A stretch of DNA of 64,000 nucleotides from Lycium barbarum. Its lineage: Eukaryota > Streptophyta > Magnoliopsida > Solanales > Solanaceae. A program made the position numbers and the translations under genes. Of the stretch, positions 13,057-26,360 are shown piece by piece (the first letter of the stretch is position 1; each line of letters starts with the position of its first letter). The stretch spans positions 46,920,074-46,984,073 of the forward strand of contig NC_083339.1 of assembly GCF_019175385.1 (NCBI RefSeq). The letters are read 5' to 3'. The notes beneath the pieces are model-generated. The model did not search any database. It saw nothing but the letters and a program-made list of their open reading frames with translations, and was not told the DNA's origin.

Positions 13057-13698
13057 TGAATAGTACGTTTGGCTTGCCCATCAGTCTGTGGATGAAACGC
13101 CGTACTGAGCTTGACTTGGGTACCTAGACCTTCTTGGAAAGACTTCCAAAACTTGGCTGTAAACTGTGCCCCTCTGTCTGTAATAATGGCTAATGGAATT
13201 TCATGAAGTCGCACAATTTCCTTTAGATACAACCTGGCATAATCTTCCGCTGAATACGTGGTTCTAACTGGGAGGAAATGGGCTGCTTTTGTGAGTCTGT
13301 CCACGATCACCCATATAGAATCATACTTCCCCCGTGAACGGGGTAATCCCACAATAAAATCCATATTAATGATTTCCCATTTCCACGTAGGAATTTCCAT
13401 TGCTTGTAATAAGCCCCCTGTCTTTTGATGTTCAGCCTTCACTTGTTGGAAATTTGGACAGTGCCAAAAAATCTGCTATATCCCTCTTCATGTCATCCCA
13501 CCAGTATATCAATTTGAGGTCATGATACATTTTAGTTGCACCGGGATGAATAGAATACCGTGAATAGTGTGCTTCCTCTAAAATCCGTTGGCGCAATTCC
13601 GCCGCATCCGGTACACATAGCCTGCCTCGATATCTAAGGATCCCGTCTATGGAAACTTCAAATGGAGACTTTTCCTTTTCACGAGATAGGTCTCAGTA
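13057..13698 (-). pseudogene. Element C integrase fragment interrupted by element A
   Basis: The ORF at 13029-13442 carries the integrase core (VIVDRLTK, ITDRGAQFTAKFW). Its last residues (right to left, after position 13056) already lie in A's LTR. The zinc-binding part (13440-13690) is out of frame with the core. The rest of C's integrase, its chromodomain and 3' LTR must lie beyond the left window edge, on the far side of A. Confidence 0.83.
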
Positions 13699-15927
13699 TC
13701 AACTTAATTGAGAATCTTCATATTGTCGTTCCTTCACTTCTATATTCAAGGATGAAACTGTGGGGTCATTAATGCTGATGCCTGTACTACCCGAATCAAT
13801 TGCACGTATTCCAAGACTTGTTAATCGATGAAGCTCCCGAACCATCTCCTTCTTTTCTAAAGGAACTTCACATAAGCTACCCATTGATCGACGGCTAAGC
13901 GCATCAGCTACTACGTTAGCTTTTCCGGGGTGGTACAAAATGTCCACATCATAGTCTTTCAACAATTCAAACCACCGCCTCTGCCGCAGGTTCAACTCCT
14001 TCTGTTTGAAGATATGCTGGAGACTCTTGTGATCTGTATAGATATCGACGTGCACACCATACAAATAATGCCTCCATATCTTTAAGGCATGAATAACCGT
14101 GGCCAATAAGAGATCATGAGTTGGATAATTCTTCTCATGTTTCCGTAACTGTCTCGAAGCGTATGCAATCACCTTCCCATGCTGCATCAATACACATCCT
14201 AGTCCCACACCAGAAGCATCATAATACACAACATAGCCATCTGGCCCTTCTGGAAGTGTTAGTACTGGAGCTGAGATCAACCTGTCTTTCAACTCTTGGA
14301 AACTACGCTCGCATGCATCGTTCCACTGAAATTTTGCCGACTTCTGGGTTAGCTTCGTCAATGGAGCTGAAATAGATGAAAAGCCCTCTACAAACCTTCT
14401 ATAATAACCTGCCAAACCCAGAAAACTATGAACTTCCGTAGGCGTTGTAGGCCTTGGCCAAGTCTTTACAGCTTCTATTTTCTGAGTGTCAACTCGGATG
14501 CCATCATCTGAAATAACATGACCTAGGAATGCCACAGAATTTAGCCAAAACTCGCACTTTGAGAATTTTGCATATAATTCCCGAGCTCGAAGAATGCCAA
14601 GAATAATTCTTAGATGATCTGCATGTTCTGTTTCTTTGCGAGAATACACTAGAATATCATCAATAAATACTATCACGAAGAGATCCAAAAATGGCCTGAA
14701 CACATTATTCATTAAATTCATGAACACCGCCAGGGCATTTGTCAACCCAAACGACATCACTCGAAACTCATAGTGGCCATACCTTGTTCTGAAGGCTGTT
14801 TTGGGAATCTCTCTCTCTCTAATTCTCACTTGATGATAACCAGATCTCAAATCTATCTTGGAGAACCACTTAGCGCCCTGTAATTGATCAAACAAATCGT
14901 CAATTCTGGGGAGGGGATACTTGTTCTTTATTGTTACCTTGTTCAGTTGTCTATAATCGATGCACATCCGTAGAGATCCGTCCTTCTTTCTCACGAACAA
15001 GACTGGTGCTCCCCACGGCGATGAACTGGGCCTTATAAACCCCTTTTCAAGCAAGTCCCTCAATTGTGCCTTCAGCTCTTTCAATTCTGCTGGAGCCATT
15101 CGATAAGGAGGAATAGAAATAGGCTCCATGTCTGGCAATACATCAATAGTGAAGTCAATTTCCCTCTCAGAAGGAAGACCTGGTAGTTCATTTGGAAATA
15201 CATCTGGAAATTCATTCACTACCGGAACGGACTGGAAAGTCGGCGGCTCTGCCTCTGTGTCATGAACCCGAACTAGATGATAAATATAACCTTTAGCTAT
15301 CATCTTTCTTGCCTTAAGGTAGGAAATAAACCTGCCCTTTGGAGACGCCGTATTACCCTTCCGTTCAAGTACGGGCTCTCCCGGGAATTGAAATCGAACC
15401 ATTTTCGTTCGGCAATCAACATTAGCATAACATGAGGCCAACCAATCCATACCCATAATTACATCGAAATCTATCATTTCCAGCTCGATCAATTCGGCTT
15501 TGGTCGGGCGATCACATATCACAATAACACAATTTTTGTACACTTTCCTCGCTATTACCGGATCACCAACTGGAGTGAATACCTCAAAGGGTCTAATTGG
15601 CTCGAGTTTCACCCCAATACAGTCAGCAACATACGGAGTAACATAAGATAAGGTAGAACCCGGATCGATCAAAGCATATACAACACGGGAAAATATAGTT
15701 AATGTACCTGTGACGACATCTAGGGAAGACTCAAGATCCTGTCGCCCGGCTAAAGCATATACGCGGGGCTGAACGACACCTGAAGTAGATGTTCCCCCTC
15801 TGCCTCTACCTCTACCTGCTGAAGTCTGAGAAATCTGTTCTATCGGGCGTACCGAAGAAGAACCCGCTGCCGAACCTGTGGGCTGAGTCCCGGCTCTATC
15901 TCTTATCGAGGGACAATCTCTCATCAT
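13699..15927 (-). pseudogene. Element C pol: protease-RT-RNase H (long open frame)
   Basis: A 742-codon open frame starts within the gag zinc knuckle (MMRDCPS). It carries protease near residues 80-95 ([12 protein letters not shown]), RT near 275-450 ([22 protein letters not shown]), and RNase H near 555-680 ([28 protein letters not shown]). It ends at a stop at 13699, before integrase. It is the best preserved pol on the minus strand but is cut off from gag by a frameshift and from integrase by a stop and by the insertion of A. Confidence 0.88.
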
Positions 15928-17060
15928 ATGGACAACTTGACTGCAGGCATAGCAGGCGTCCGAACCTCGACGACACTATCCGGAGTGTAGTCTACCGCAC
16001 TGGCTGCACCGCGATGCTGGGGTCCCCTCTGACTAAAATCCCCTCTGGATTGAAAAACCGAGGCCCTCGAACTCTGGCCCTGTCCTGACCGGAAAGAATG
16101 GTCGAACCTCTTATCTGGAAATATGGAACGCGCACTAGTCGCTGACTGGCCTGAATGCCTAGAATACGTCTGTCTCGGTCCCCCTCTACACTCACTGTTG
16201 GCTCCCATAGATCTAGCCCTCTTGCCTTGTCTCCTGTCAATATCACGATCACTCCTCTGAGGTGGCTGTCGTCCCTCTAAATTCTGAGCATGGGCTTGTA
16301 TACGGGAAATGTCCATCCCATCCTGCAATGAGGCTGTCAAGCAATCTTTGAATAAATGTGGTCCCAGACCACTCACAAACCTGTGCACTCGATCCCCCAT
16401 GTCGGCCACCATAGCCGGGGCATACCTGGCCAAAGAATTAAATTGCAAGCTATATTCCCCAGCGCTCATGCTTCCTTGCTTTAGATTCAAGAATCTGTCC
16501 GCTCCAGCTCGGCGAACCTCGGGTGTCAAATAATGACGAATAAAAGCATCCACAAATTCATGCCAAACCGGAGGAGACGCGTCCTCTCCCCTTGATGCTA
16601 CCCAGTTGTTGTACCATAATACCGCCACATCGCGGAGTCTATAAGAAGCCAACTCCAAGGATTCGGTCTCAGAGGCATGAATAATCCTTAAGGTCCTCAA
16701 CATTTCATCAATGAAGTTTTGTGGATCTTCATCCGGTTTCGACCCAGAGAACTCCGGAGGATTTAAAGTCATAAAATCACGAGCTCTCGTACTAGCTGAA
16801 TGATCACTCGGGCCCACATTCTGTCGTTGTGCCTGGGCGGCAACCAATTGGGTCAATAAATGTATGGCCTCAGTCACTTGTTGACCCGAAGCACCCGCTA
16901 GAGGAATCGGAGCCGAGGCTCCTCCTTGCTCTTCTACATTGGGCGGGGCCTCATTTTGTGATTCGCCCTCTTCTACATTCATCAGGGGCTCTCTTTCCGC
17001 CCGTCTTTTTGTCGTAGCTTTTCCCTTCTGGGCAGTTGCAGCTCTTCCCTTTGGCGTCAT
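15924..17060 (-). pseudogene. Element C gag
   Basis: The likely start is the ATG at 17058-17060 (MTPKGR...); upstream in-frame codons lie in the leader. The protein shows the gag core (LNPPEFSGSKPDEDP, RADRFLNLKQGSMS near residues 95-220), the RFVSGLGPHL segment and a basic region. Near 16010-16030 the frame slips by one base, so the CCHC zinc knuckle (about 15930-16010) is read in another frame, where a TAG also replaces an expected Gln codon. The gene is therefore broken at the nucleocapsid. Confidence 0.85.
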
Positions 17061-17247
17061 TCTGAAACCACAACACACTATTAGGAAGGATAAAATCTTA
17101 CGTATGGCTCTATCGCACGATCTAATAAGAAGAAGGATGGTCATTTTCCTAAATGCCCAGTAGCCTCTTGTTTATTAGCGTGGCGCGCAGCACACCATAA
17201 ACAAGACTCTACTAGACACGGCTCGTAGACACTTCCTAGGACGAACT

Positions 17248-17259
17248 GCTCTGATACCA
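17248..17259 (-). promoter_or_regulatory. Element C primer binding site
   Basis: The minus strand reads TGGTATCAGAGC, 4 bp from the LTR end at 17264. Confidence 0.83.
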
Positions 17260-17263
17260 CTTC

Positions 17264-19634
17264 TATCACGACCCAGCTAGGGGCCGCGACGGGTACCCGG
17301 GGCTAGCCACCGAGCACGACTCACTCTACCACTCATCTTACTCACTTAAGGCCCTTTTTATCAACTTCATACACGAATTGTAGGGAAAACATATTTTAGA
17401 TAGAAATATAAATGCTTTATATACCTTTGCCTCTCGGCCATCAAAATAATATACACATATAATAACATCTTGTGAGACCATCTAATCAACACTGCGTATC
17501 TACGAGCCTCTACTGACAGACTGTATATATATAGACGGAACAAGACTCCGTCGTGCCCAAAATATGCATATGTACCAAAAGAATAATCATAAGCCCCTCC
17601 GAACAATGGAGTGCTTTCAATCAGCTGACAGCTCCTAAGAATCCGGATCGAGCTCGCCTCCCTGTCTACCTGTGGGCATGAGCACAGCGTCCAAAGAAAA
17701 CGGACATCAGTACGAATATTGTACTGAGTATGAGAGGCATAAACAATAAAGAAAGGCAACAATAATATAATGAGAACATCAATATGGAACATCTGATCTG
17801 AATGACAATCATAAGAGAAGTAATGCATGCTATCTTACTCATACTCATCATCATATCGTATATGCATAATATGTAAGCTGCCCGTCTATGTCGGAACGGT
17901 GTAACAATCAATAACATTAGTCCACATCCAGGCCTCCCGCGTCCAGGGTACCATCTCATGCTGCCTACTAGTGGTGTCTGCCCATACCAACTGGCCATGG
18001 TGTATCGTATAGCTGCCCGCTTTCGCGGTGACTGCCCGGCCAACTAGGCCCGGTGTGATGCAATCTTGACATGCTTCTCATAAAATACTTATAATAATAT
18101 TCTTATCAAAATATACTTGTCATCGTATATTCATAAAGACTCTAAAACAACTGCATTCTATCGAGGTAACGTAAGGTCGTGAACCCTCGATTCCATTATG
18201 AACATATATGAACATTCTGCCTCACCTTGAAAGGATTAGTATATAAGGTGAGTATATACAAGGAACAACATCATTTACTTTATAAGAACGTCATATCATA
18301 TCTCTTGACTCATATAGCTATTCATGATCTTAGACTCTTGGCTTTCCGGGATATAGGAGAATCATGGAAAGGGAGAAGAATCATATTATGGGATTCAAGA
18401 ATCATATTATGGGATTCATGCCAAATAAAGAAAAGGACTAGCCTCACATACCTTTGTCTCTTAGTTAAGCTATCGTTCACTTGATCCCCTTCAATATCAC
18501 GTTGCTACCTTCACGAGAGAATGCACGTTACGTTAGTTAACCAACTATAGGAACGCATCGTTATTTCTAGGAAAATTGAGCAGCATTTCCTTTGTTTGTA
18601 CTACTTTTCCCGTGTCCAATCTCAATTCCCAAACTCTCACAACAACACTCACAATATTGTAATCAACAATCGTCATTTATATACATTGAGCAAAATCCAC
18701 CATTTTTCTCCAAATTTCCACATTCATGGGTTCTAGCTTATTATCATGTTTTCTCATACCACACACCCATTTCATGGTCTACACGCCATTTATAACATCT
18801 TTATACTCACAACACATCAACATTCATGATTCAATCCCACTATCATTCAATTATAACACCATTCACATTTTATGACCCATTTATTACACCCTCTCATAAT
18901 CAAACTGTTTCATCATATAAATACTTTAGTCATCATGGAAAAGTCATCAAACTTACCTTAGAGGTTGGTGAAACAAGCCTGGAGTGAAACCTCTCCTACT
19001 TCACCTCCTTTGGGGTCTCTTGGTTTGGATGAACTTCACTTGAGTTTCATAGACTTTGATTCATGAATTTGATGTTGTTGATCTTAATTTCCCTTGGTCC
19101 TTCTTGTAGATGAAGTGTTTGGAGAATTCTCTAGAAAGCTCTTGAGTTGTGTAGATGAGAAAATGAAATAAAATGAGGCTTGGGTCCCTTTTAATAACTC
19201 AAAGTCTGATTTTTAATGATCAACAGTCGGGATGTACAATGGTCATGAACCACAGTTTACGGGCCGTATACTGGTTTACGGTCCGTCCTTCATGGCCGTA
19301 TTTAAGCATATAAAAAACAGAAGGGTTGGTTGTCATCATGGTGATTTACGATCGAGGTTTACGGGCCGTATTTCGATTTACGGTCCGTATTCTGGGTCGT
19401 GTTTTACCATTTCAACATTTAACAGAAAGTTGAATTTCTTGGAGTGTTGGAGGATGATCGCACTTTACGGGCCGTATTGTGCTTTACGACCACTGGACTG
19501 AAATGAATTTCTGCAACTTTCTTATTTCTAAAAATTCATGAATCGTCATTCCCTACTTAGTAAAACACTGCACACTCATACCCTTCGTTGATCTATTCAT
19601 TGTAGGCTCACGGAAAATTTTCCGAGGTGTAACA
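17264..19634 (-). repeat. Element C 5' LTR (about 2371 bp)
   Basis: The LTR spans from TATCACGACCC (inverse of GGGTCGTGATA) to CCGAGGTGTAACA at 19634. U3 holds a cluster of TTTACGG/CCGTA motifs at about 19245-19495. The conserved hairpin is at 17707-17727. The right end abuts a truncated LTR (D), showing that C inserted into D. Confidence 0.85.
17707..17727 (-). other. Conserved LTR stem-loop (element C)
   Basis: TCAGTAC and GTACTGA arms with a 7-nt loop, followed by GTATGA; same context as in the other LTRs. Confidence 0.55.
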
Positions 19635-22169
19635 CATAAGAAAATATTTTTCATTAAAGAACATAAATACTTTTATATACATAAGCCCTTTGGCTATCAA
19701 AAGATAATGTACATACGTATAACCCACACATACGTATCTACGAGCCTCTACTAGATTACTAGACATATAGACGGGACAAGACCCCGTCGTGCCCAAAATA
19801 CTTATACATATATATATACACAAAAGTATAAACCCGATTAGTACCTCTGGAATAATGGAGTGCTTCTGCAAATCTGCTGATAGCTCCTAAAGGTCTGCGC
19901 CGTCTCCCTATCTACCTGTGGGCATGAACACAGCGTCCAAAGAAAACGGACGTCAGTACGAATATTGTACTGAGTATGTAAGGCATGAATGAAACAAACA
20001 TAATAGAGAAATCATAAGTCATGAGGTGAAGGAAAAACTTGTGCGACCTTTAAGGATGAATACATTTCATACATATATCACATATACATAATCGTCGTAC
20101 ATGAACCATCATAGCGTATACATCATCATATCACATAATTCATCATCGTAGTACCATAACTTCTCATACACATAAAACATTATCCGTATTCGGCCACGTA
20201 GGGCTCGACAATATCCGTATTCGGCCACGTGGTGGCTCGACAGTATCCGTATTCGGCCACGTAGTGGCTCGACAATATCACATACATATCTTCCGTATTC
20301 GGCCACGTCGTGGCTCGACCACATCACATACATCATAACAAGAATCAGTATATCTCATCATCATCATTGTCATCATATATATCTCATAAGCTTATCGTAA
20401 CCTTTCATTAATGCACACATTTAAATTTAAAGACAATCTATGAAAATCACATCGTATTCGTAGCACGAATTTTGTATAAGTATCGCATGATAGTCTTTAG
20501 AATCTTTGGGCTTAAGCTCATCATTTCCATTATCATTTCTATAGCGTATCTCTTACCTTTATCTCACATGAAATCCTTTATGAACATAGACTCGTAGTTT
20601 CTCGAAACATTGGTCATAGGACATGCATTGAGGCTTATGAACAATCTATAACAATGTCGGGGTGACGTAAGGTCGAGAGCCCCCGCTTATATTATGAACG
20701 TTTATGAGTATCGTGCCTCGCCTTGAAGGAAATAGAGAACAAGGAGAGTGTTAACAAAGATAACATCATTAACCTTATAGGAACATCATGCCACAATTTC
20801 TTGAATCGCTATACTCTAGCTCATTATCATTATCATCACCATCATATTCATATGTAATTCAATATATTGAAGGACTCATAGGCTTCGTTTTGTAGAAGGA
20901 TTATATAAGACTTGAAGGATTCATGCCTTTTGAAAGAAAAGATAAGCCTTACATACCTTTTCCTTTAGCTATTCTACCGCTTGATCGTTCCTCTTCAATA
21001 TTCGCGTCTTTACCTTCAAGAGAATTCACATCAACGTTAGTTAATCGACTACAAGAACGCGTGACTATTTCTAGGGAAAATTGGGCAGCATTTCCTTTGT
21101 TTCTACTACTTTTCCCATGTTTCATTTTAACTACCAAACATTCACCACAACACTCACAATATCGTATCAACAATCGTCATTTATCTATATTTACCACATT
21201 CCACCATTTTTCTCCAATTTCTCCACATTTATGGGTTTTAGATCATCATCACATTTTCTCATACATCACACCTATTTTATGGTCTACCCGTCATTTATAA
21301 CATATTTATACTCCTAACTCATCAACATTCATAATTTAATCCAACTATCATTCAACTATGGCACTATTCACATTTTATGACCCATTTACTACACTCTTCT
21401 ATAATCCAAGTGTTTCAACGTATAAATACTTCAATCATCATGAGAAAGTCATAAAACTTACCTTAGATGTGGTAGAAATGAGCCTTGAGTAGCAATACTC
21501 TTCTATGCCAAAAACCCTACTTCACTTCCTTTGCAATTTCTTGGTGTAGATGAACTTTGATGAGTTTCACACTCTTGATTTCATGGTTTTAGTGTTGTTG
21601 ATCTTGATTTTCCTTTGCTTCTCTTGTGGATGAATATTAGAGAGTATTCTAGATGTTTCTTGAAGTGTGGAGTGAAAATGAAATGAATGGAATGAAAAAG
21701 GGTCCCTTATACTTAACTTAAAATCTGATTTTTATGAACAGTAGTCGAAGTGCACAGTGGCCGTAAACCCAGTTTACGGGCCGTATTCTGGTTTACGGTC
21801 CGTCTTTCACGACCGTATTTAAGCATAACAGAACCCGAAAGGTCTGCTGGAGTCATGGGGGTTTACGGTCACAGTTTACGGGTCGTATTTTGATTTACGG
21901 TCCGTATTCTGAGTCGTATTTAACCATTTAGACATTTGACAGAAAGTTGAAGTTTTGGAATGTTGAAAGACGATAGCAGTTTACGGTCCGTAAACCACTT
22001 TACGGGTCGTATTCTAGTTTACGACCAACTAGGCCGAAGTGCAAATCTGCAACTTTCGCATTTTCAAAACTCATAAGTAGTCATCCCCTTCTTAGTAAAA
22101 CATCGTACACTCATACTCTTCATTGGTCTATTCATTGTACGTTCACGGAGAAATTTCCGAGGTGTAACA
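19635..22169 (-). repeat. Element D LTR fragment (interrupted by C)
   Basis: This aligns in order with the other LTRs from about 106 bp inside the U5 end up to CCGAGGTGTAACA at 22169. The missing U5 end should lie beyond C, outside the window. U3 (about 21750-22030) is rich in TTTACGG/CCGTA palindromes. The conserved hairpin is at 19953-19973 and a short tandem array at 20180-20321. Whether D is a full element or a solo LTR cannot be decided here. Confidence 0.8.
20180..20321. repeat. Four-copy tandem repeat inside the D LTR
   Basis: Units of about 31-32 bp contain TATCCGTATTCGGCCACG followed by TGGCTCGAC. Three are adjacent and the fourth follows a short spacer. This is an ordinary LTR-internal minisatellite. 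Confidence 0.75.
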
Positions 22170-22866
22170 TCTACTAACCCTAGTGAGCCTTCCAACACAT
22201 GAGCACCTTGATTCTTGCTATTTGTTCTTTGATTTCTCTTGGGTTTGAGTGGAATATACTTGGAGAAGGGTTTTGGAGCTCTCAAGACTTGGAGAGAATA
22301 TGGGAAATGAAATAATGAACAAGGGTCATCTATTTCTACAAAATGACTAAAACTGCCCGACCGAGTTTTACGGACACTTATACGGTCCGTATAACTTATA
22401 CAGTCCATATAAGTGGATCGTATGACTCCATCATGAAAATACCCTCCTCTGGAAGGGTTATATGGACCCCTTATACGGACCGTATAAGTTATACAGACCG
22501 TATAAGTGGTCGTACAACTCATATTTCTGAACTTGCTCTTGGTGATTCGTTTGACTTCTAATCCTTGTGGAACCTTCTTGGCACTTATATAATACTTCAT
22601 TAACCATATCATAAGACCTACAGCAGCCCCTCAAGACATTTCTAAATACGCATCGAATAAACTATTGTGAAATCCTTTCCAAACATGACTTACATTCACT
22701 TCCTTTAACAAACTTAGTCTCACATATCCATATGACTTCGAAATCTTATGGTATGCACTTTAAGCTCTCTAATACTCTCCTTAGTCTCGTAAGGACTTCA
22801 CGTTCATCTTAAGCACACATTAGTCTACTCACAAGGCAACAAATCCGGAATTTATGAGATGTAACA
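22170..22866 (-). repeat. Element E LTR fragment (outermost of the left nest)
   Basis: About 0.7 kb of U3-side LTR ends with GAGATGTAACA at 22866, the inverse of a TGTTACATCTC start. It carries TTATACGG/CCGTATAA palindromes at 22365-22510. It is cut on the left by the D LTR. Position 22866 is the boundary between the retrotransposon nest and the gene island. Confidence 0.72.
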
Positions 22867-23122
22867 ACGTATGTGTCTAAAATTAGTGCATTTTTATCCT
22901 TACCCACATGTATAAGTTTTAAATCTTTTGATTTTATGACTTCTTTAGCGGTTTTGGTGTTCAATTTAATTCGTTATTTCTTTTTTCCTGAATTTCCCTT
23001 CTTTAAAGTTTCTCTAAGCGTACCTTTACCATTTTCTGAACTTATTATCATTATTTAAATGTTCTATTTTTATTTTCCTTATTCACATGGACCCGCCTTA
23101 ATTTTTTTTTTTAAGTATTAAC
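22867..23122. other. AT-rich spacer
   Basis: I see no gene, RNA or recognisable repeat in this stretch. Confidence 0.5.
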
Positions 23123-23168
23123 TATTATAGAAGAGTGGGTTGACGACCAAGCCCACTCTTCTATAATA
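23123..23168. repeat. Near-perfect 46-bp inverted repeat
   Basis: The arms 23123-23139 and 23152-23168 (TATTATAGAAGAGTGGG and its complement) are perfect, around a 12-bp centre that includes GACGAC. The text resembles the right-hand end of the neighbouring putative Helitron (24811-24848), so it may be the end of a related copy. Confidence 0.6.
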
Positions 23169-23171
23169 ATA

Positions 23172-24849
23172 CTAGACGGCGTATCCCCGTGCTGTGCACG
23201 GGCCCTACACTTTGGATTATAGTGTATCTATGCGTATGTAGTTAGGTTTGGGTAGTGATAATATATATATACCATGTTCAAGACATGATTAACATAACAT
23301 TGTAGTTTATGCTCCGTATCCAAAACTTTATTATATTAGTGTTTGCTACGAATACAAAGTTGGCAAAAATTTATTAATACTTTTTAAAAGAGAAGACTTA
23401 TTTAAAAGAAAACTATTTTCCTCTCTTTGAGATAAAACAATAGCAATATTTAAGCATCAGTTGATACTTTGAGTTTTAATTTGATTAATTTAAAGGTGTA
23501 AAATATTATATTGTTTAATGTATGTAGATTGGACCTAAACAATACTTATTATTTTTTATCAAATTTTGATTTGGATAATTCTAATTCAAATTATCAAATT
23601 AATTTTACATGTTTAAAACGAAACAAAGTAGAAATTTAATTTTCTATTTAAACGAAGAACTATTTTTTTTAATTTTTGGTAAATATTCTTGGTTTAGCTC
23701 ATTTTACTTGTCATGTTGTCTTTTGCACGGTTTTTTAAGGAAACGTCAATTAGAATTATAATTTGACTAATTTACCTTATTACTTATTTGATCTCCATTT
23801 AATATTATTTTTTATTTTACGACATTAATCTCTTTTCACATTTATCAGAGTAAGGAAAAAATGAAAAAGTAATTAAATTCTATCTTATTTTAAAATATAA
23901 ATATTTTAAGTATATTTATTTTAGTAAACATAACAAATAAATGACATGGCGGAATAACAAATACAACAGTTAAATATCTAGATTAGATCTCAGGCTAATA
24001 TAAGAAAAGAAAGAAAATTGTATGGTTTGACTACTTAACCTTTTGAAGAAAAACAATAATATGGGGTCCATGTTTTTTGCTGTACAATAATTTCATTTGC
24101 TCTCACTAATGGGTTGATACGCATGTGGTAATGAATCTACCATTATTGACTTAATGGGGATACTTTGGAATTACATGAATATTATTTGATTTTTTAATAC
24201 GGGGTGCATATTTTTTTTTAATATATTGCTTGATTTTTGTAATATGGGGTCCACTTTTTTTTTTTTTACATGAGTTTGGAGATGGTGGGGTTGCTTGGTG
24301 CTTTTAGTATGGGGCCCAACTTATTTTTTTAATTTTATTTTTTATATTGTATGGTTTGACTACTTAACCTTTTGAAGAAAAATAATAATATGGGGTTCAT
24401 GTATTTTGCTGTACAATAATTTCATTTGCTTCCACTAATGGGTGAGTACGCATGTGACAATGAATCTACCATTATTGACTTAATGGGGATACTTTGAGAA
24501 TTACATGAATATTGTTTGATTTTTTAATATGGGGTACACTTTTTTTTTTTTTGACATTGCTTGTTTTTTTAATATGAGATCCACTTTTTATTTTTATTTT
24601 TTATATTGCTTGATTTTTGTAATATGGGGTCCACCTTTTTTTTTACATGAGTTTGGAGATGGTAGGGTTCACTTTTATTTCCTTTTTAATATTGTTGGTG
24701 TTTTTAGTATGGGGCCCACCTTTCTAAAAAAAAATTATATTGCTTGGTGTTTTTCGTATGGAGCCCACCCTTTTTATTTTTTTTTATTTTTTTTAAGAGT
24801 GACGACTGACGACGAAGCACGGGTAAAACCCATGCTTCTATATAGTAGA
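23172..24849 (-). mobile_element. Putative non-autonomous Helitron
   Basis: On the minus strand the left boundary ends CTAG followed by host T, preceded 10 bp upstream by a 7-bp hairpin (CCCGTGC/GCACGGG, 23186-23202). This is the usual Helitron 3' end. The right boundary on the minus strand begins TCTACTATATAG and then a second hairpin-like motif. No Rep/helicase coding is present and the interior is T-rich with repeated ATGGGGTCCAC phrases. The base before the TC is T, not the expected A, so the 5' end is uncertain. Confidence 0.5.
24020..24725. repeat. Direct duplication inside the putative Helitron, period about 330 bp
   Basis: Two copies start with GTATGGTTTGACTACTTAAC (24020 and about 24349). 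They run through CATTATTGACTTAATGGGG to the ATGAGTTTGGAGATGGT phrase. They differ at scattered sites and in T-tract length. Confidence 0.75.
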
Positions 24850-25140
24850 AATAAATAAAATAAATAACTAGCTCATTCACTATCAAACAATCCTTTCTCA
24901 TAAATTAGTGTTTAAATGAAAAGTTTCGTTGACTAAATAATTTAAATTATTGTGAAGACCTATTCAATTATACATTGAAACAATTTTGACATGTTATTCT
25001 TAAATAACTGTTTTTATTTCCTAAAAGCTGTACAATGAGGCTGCGACACATGATATTCTTCCTTGATAGAAATCCAATGTACTAAATTTCTTTATTGTAT
25101 TTAAGTATAGTATATAGAGATGTATAACTGAAGTTGTTAA
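24850..25140. other. AT-rich spacer
   Basis: No gene or repeat is recognised between the putative Helitron and the MULE. Confidence 0.5.
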
Positions 25141-25456
25141 TAAAATATAGGCAAAATACATCAAATCCACCCCAAACTATACCGAAAATGTCGAGTTCAC
25201 ACTCAAACTATACAGGCGACCTATTACACACCTGAACATCTAAAAACTGAATTTATTACCACCCTACAAACTGATGTGGCATAAATTATAAAAATAATTA
25301 AAAAATAAGCGCGTTTGAAAAATTTATTTATTATTTTCTTTTTTTAATTAAAAAAAAATATTTTTATAATCCCTAACCCAACCCTCCTTTTCTCTTCCTT
25401 TCTTCTTCACTGCACACGCTCACCCGCTCCCCTTCTTCTTCTTTTTCTTTTTCTTT

Positions 25457-25503
25457 CCTCCCCCCCCCCCCCCCCCCCCCTCCTCCTCCTCCTCCTCCTC
25501 CTC
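25457..25503. repeat. Poly-C and (TCC)n simple repeat
   Basis: A run of about 20 C followed by about eight TCC triplets inside the MULE. The length is likely to be variable and hard to sequence. Confidence 0.85.
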
Positions 25504-26132
25504 CACCCTCACGCCACCCCCAGCCCTAGCCCCAAATTGACCACCACCACGCCACCCCCTTTCCCCTCCACCTTCTTCACCATATATATCACCAACACTA
25601 GATTTCAATAGCCACCTCCACTAATTTCAATAGCCACCATTAAACCCACCACCATCAAAATCAAAATACCAATACCAATTCCTCTTCTTCACCGTTCACC
25701 CCCAATTTCTCTTCTTCTAATAAATTGACCTTTTTCTTTCAATTGCACTTCTATTTTTAAAATTTGTCTTTTCATTTTTTTTTGTTCGTAAAAAGATTCT
25801 TGAATTCTGATTTGAATTATTCTTCCTATAAGATTTGTAGGACAAGAATCTTCATTGTCATCATATGAAAATAGTGTAACAGATCTTGGCCAGATTTTTT
25901 TTCCGGCAAGCTTCCATTTTTTTCCGATCAATCTTCAATTTCATTTATTTTTCTCTCACTTTAACTTGTTCTTAATATTACATTGTTAAAAATCATCAAT
26001 AATGATTTGTAAATTCGGTGGTGGATTTGATTGGCGGGCTGGCGGCAATGGTGGTGGTTTAATGGCGGTAATCTTGAATTTATGGTGATTGTTTGCAATT
26101 TCTTATAGCGGCAGTAGTTGTGAAGCGATTTA

Positions 26133-26360
26133 ATGGTTGATTTGGTTGTGGGTGGTGAAATTTGTGGTTCATTTTTTTATTTTGTGGTGGTAGGTTTGAC
26201 GGTGATGACGGATATGGTGGTGGTGAAATTGATTGTGGTGGTAATGACAGATATGGTGGTGGTGAAATTGGTGGTGGCAAATTTGGTGGTGGCGGATATG
26301 GTTGTGGTGAAATTGGTGGTGGGTGTGGTGGCGGATATGGTGGTTCTAGTAAAATGGGGT
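26133..26360. repeat. GGT-rich minisatellite inside the MULE
   Basis: Imperfect units built from GGTGGTGAAATTG and GGCGGATATGGTGG. They create spurious Gly-rich or Pro-rich ORFs on both strands; I see no evidence of a real gene. Confidence 0.7.

Noticed and set aside
20180..20321. CRISPR-like array
   Set aside because: The units are near-contiguous tandem copies within a plant LTR, without unique spacers or cas genes.
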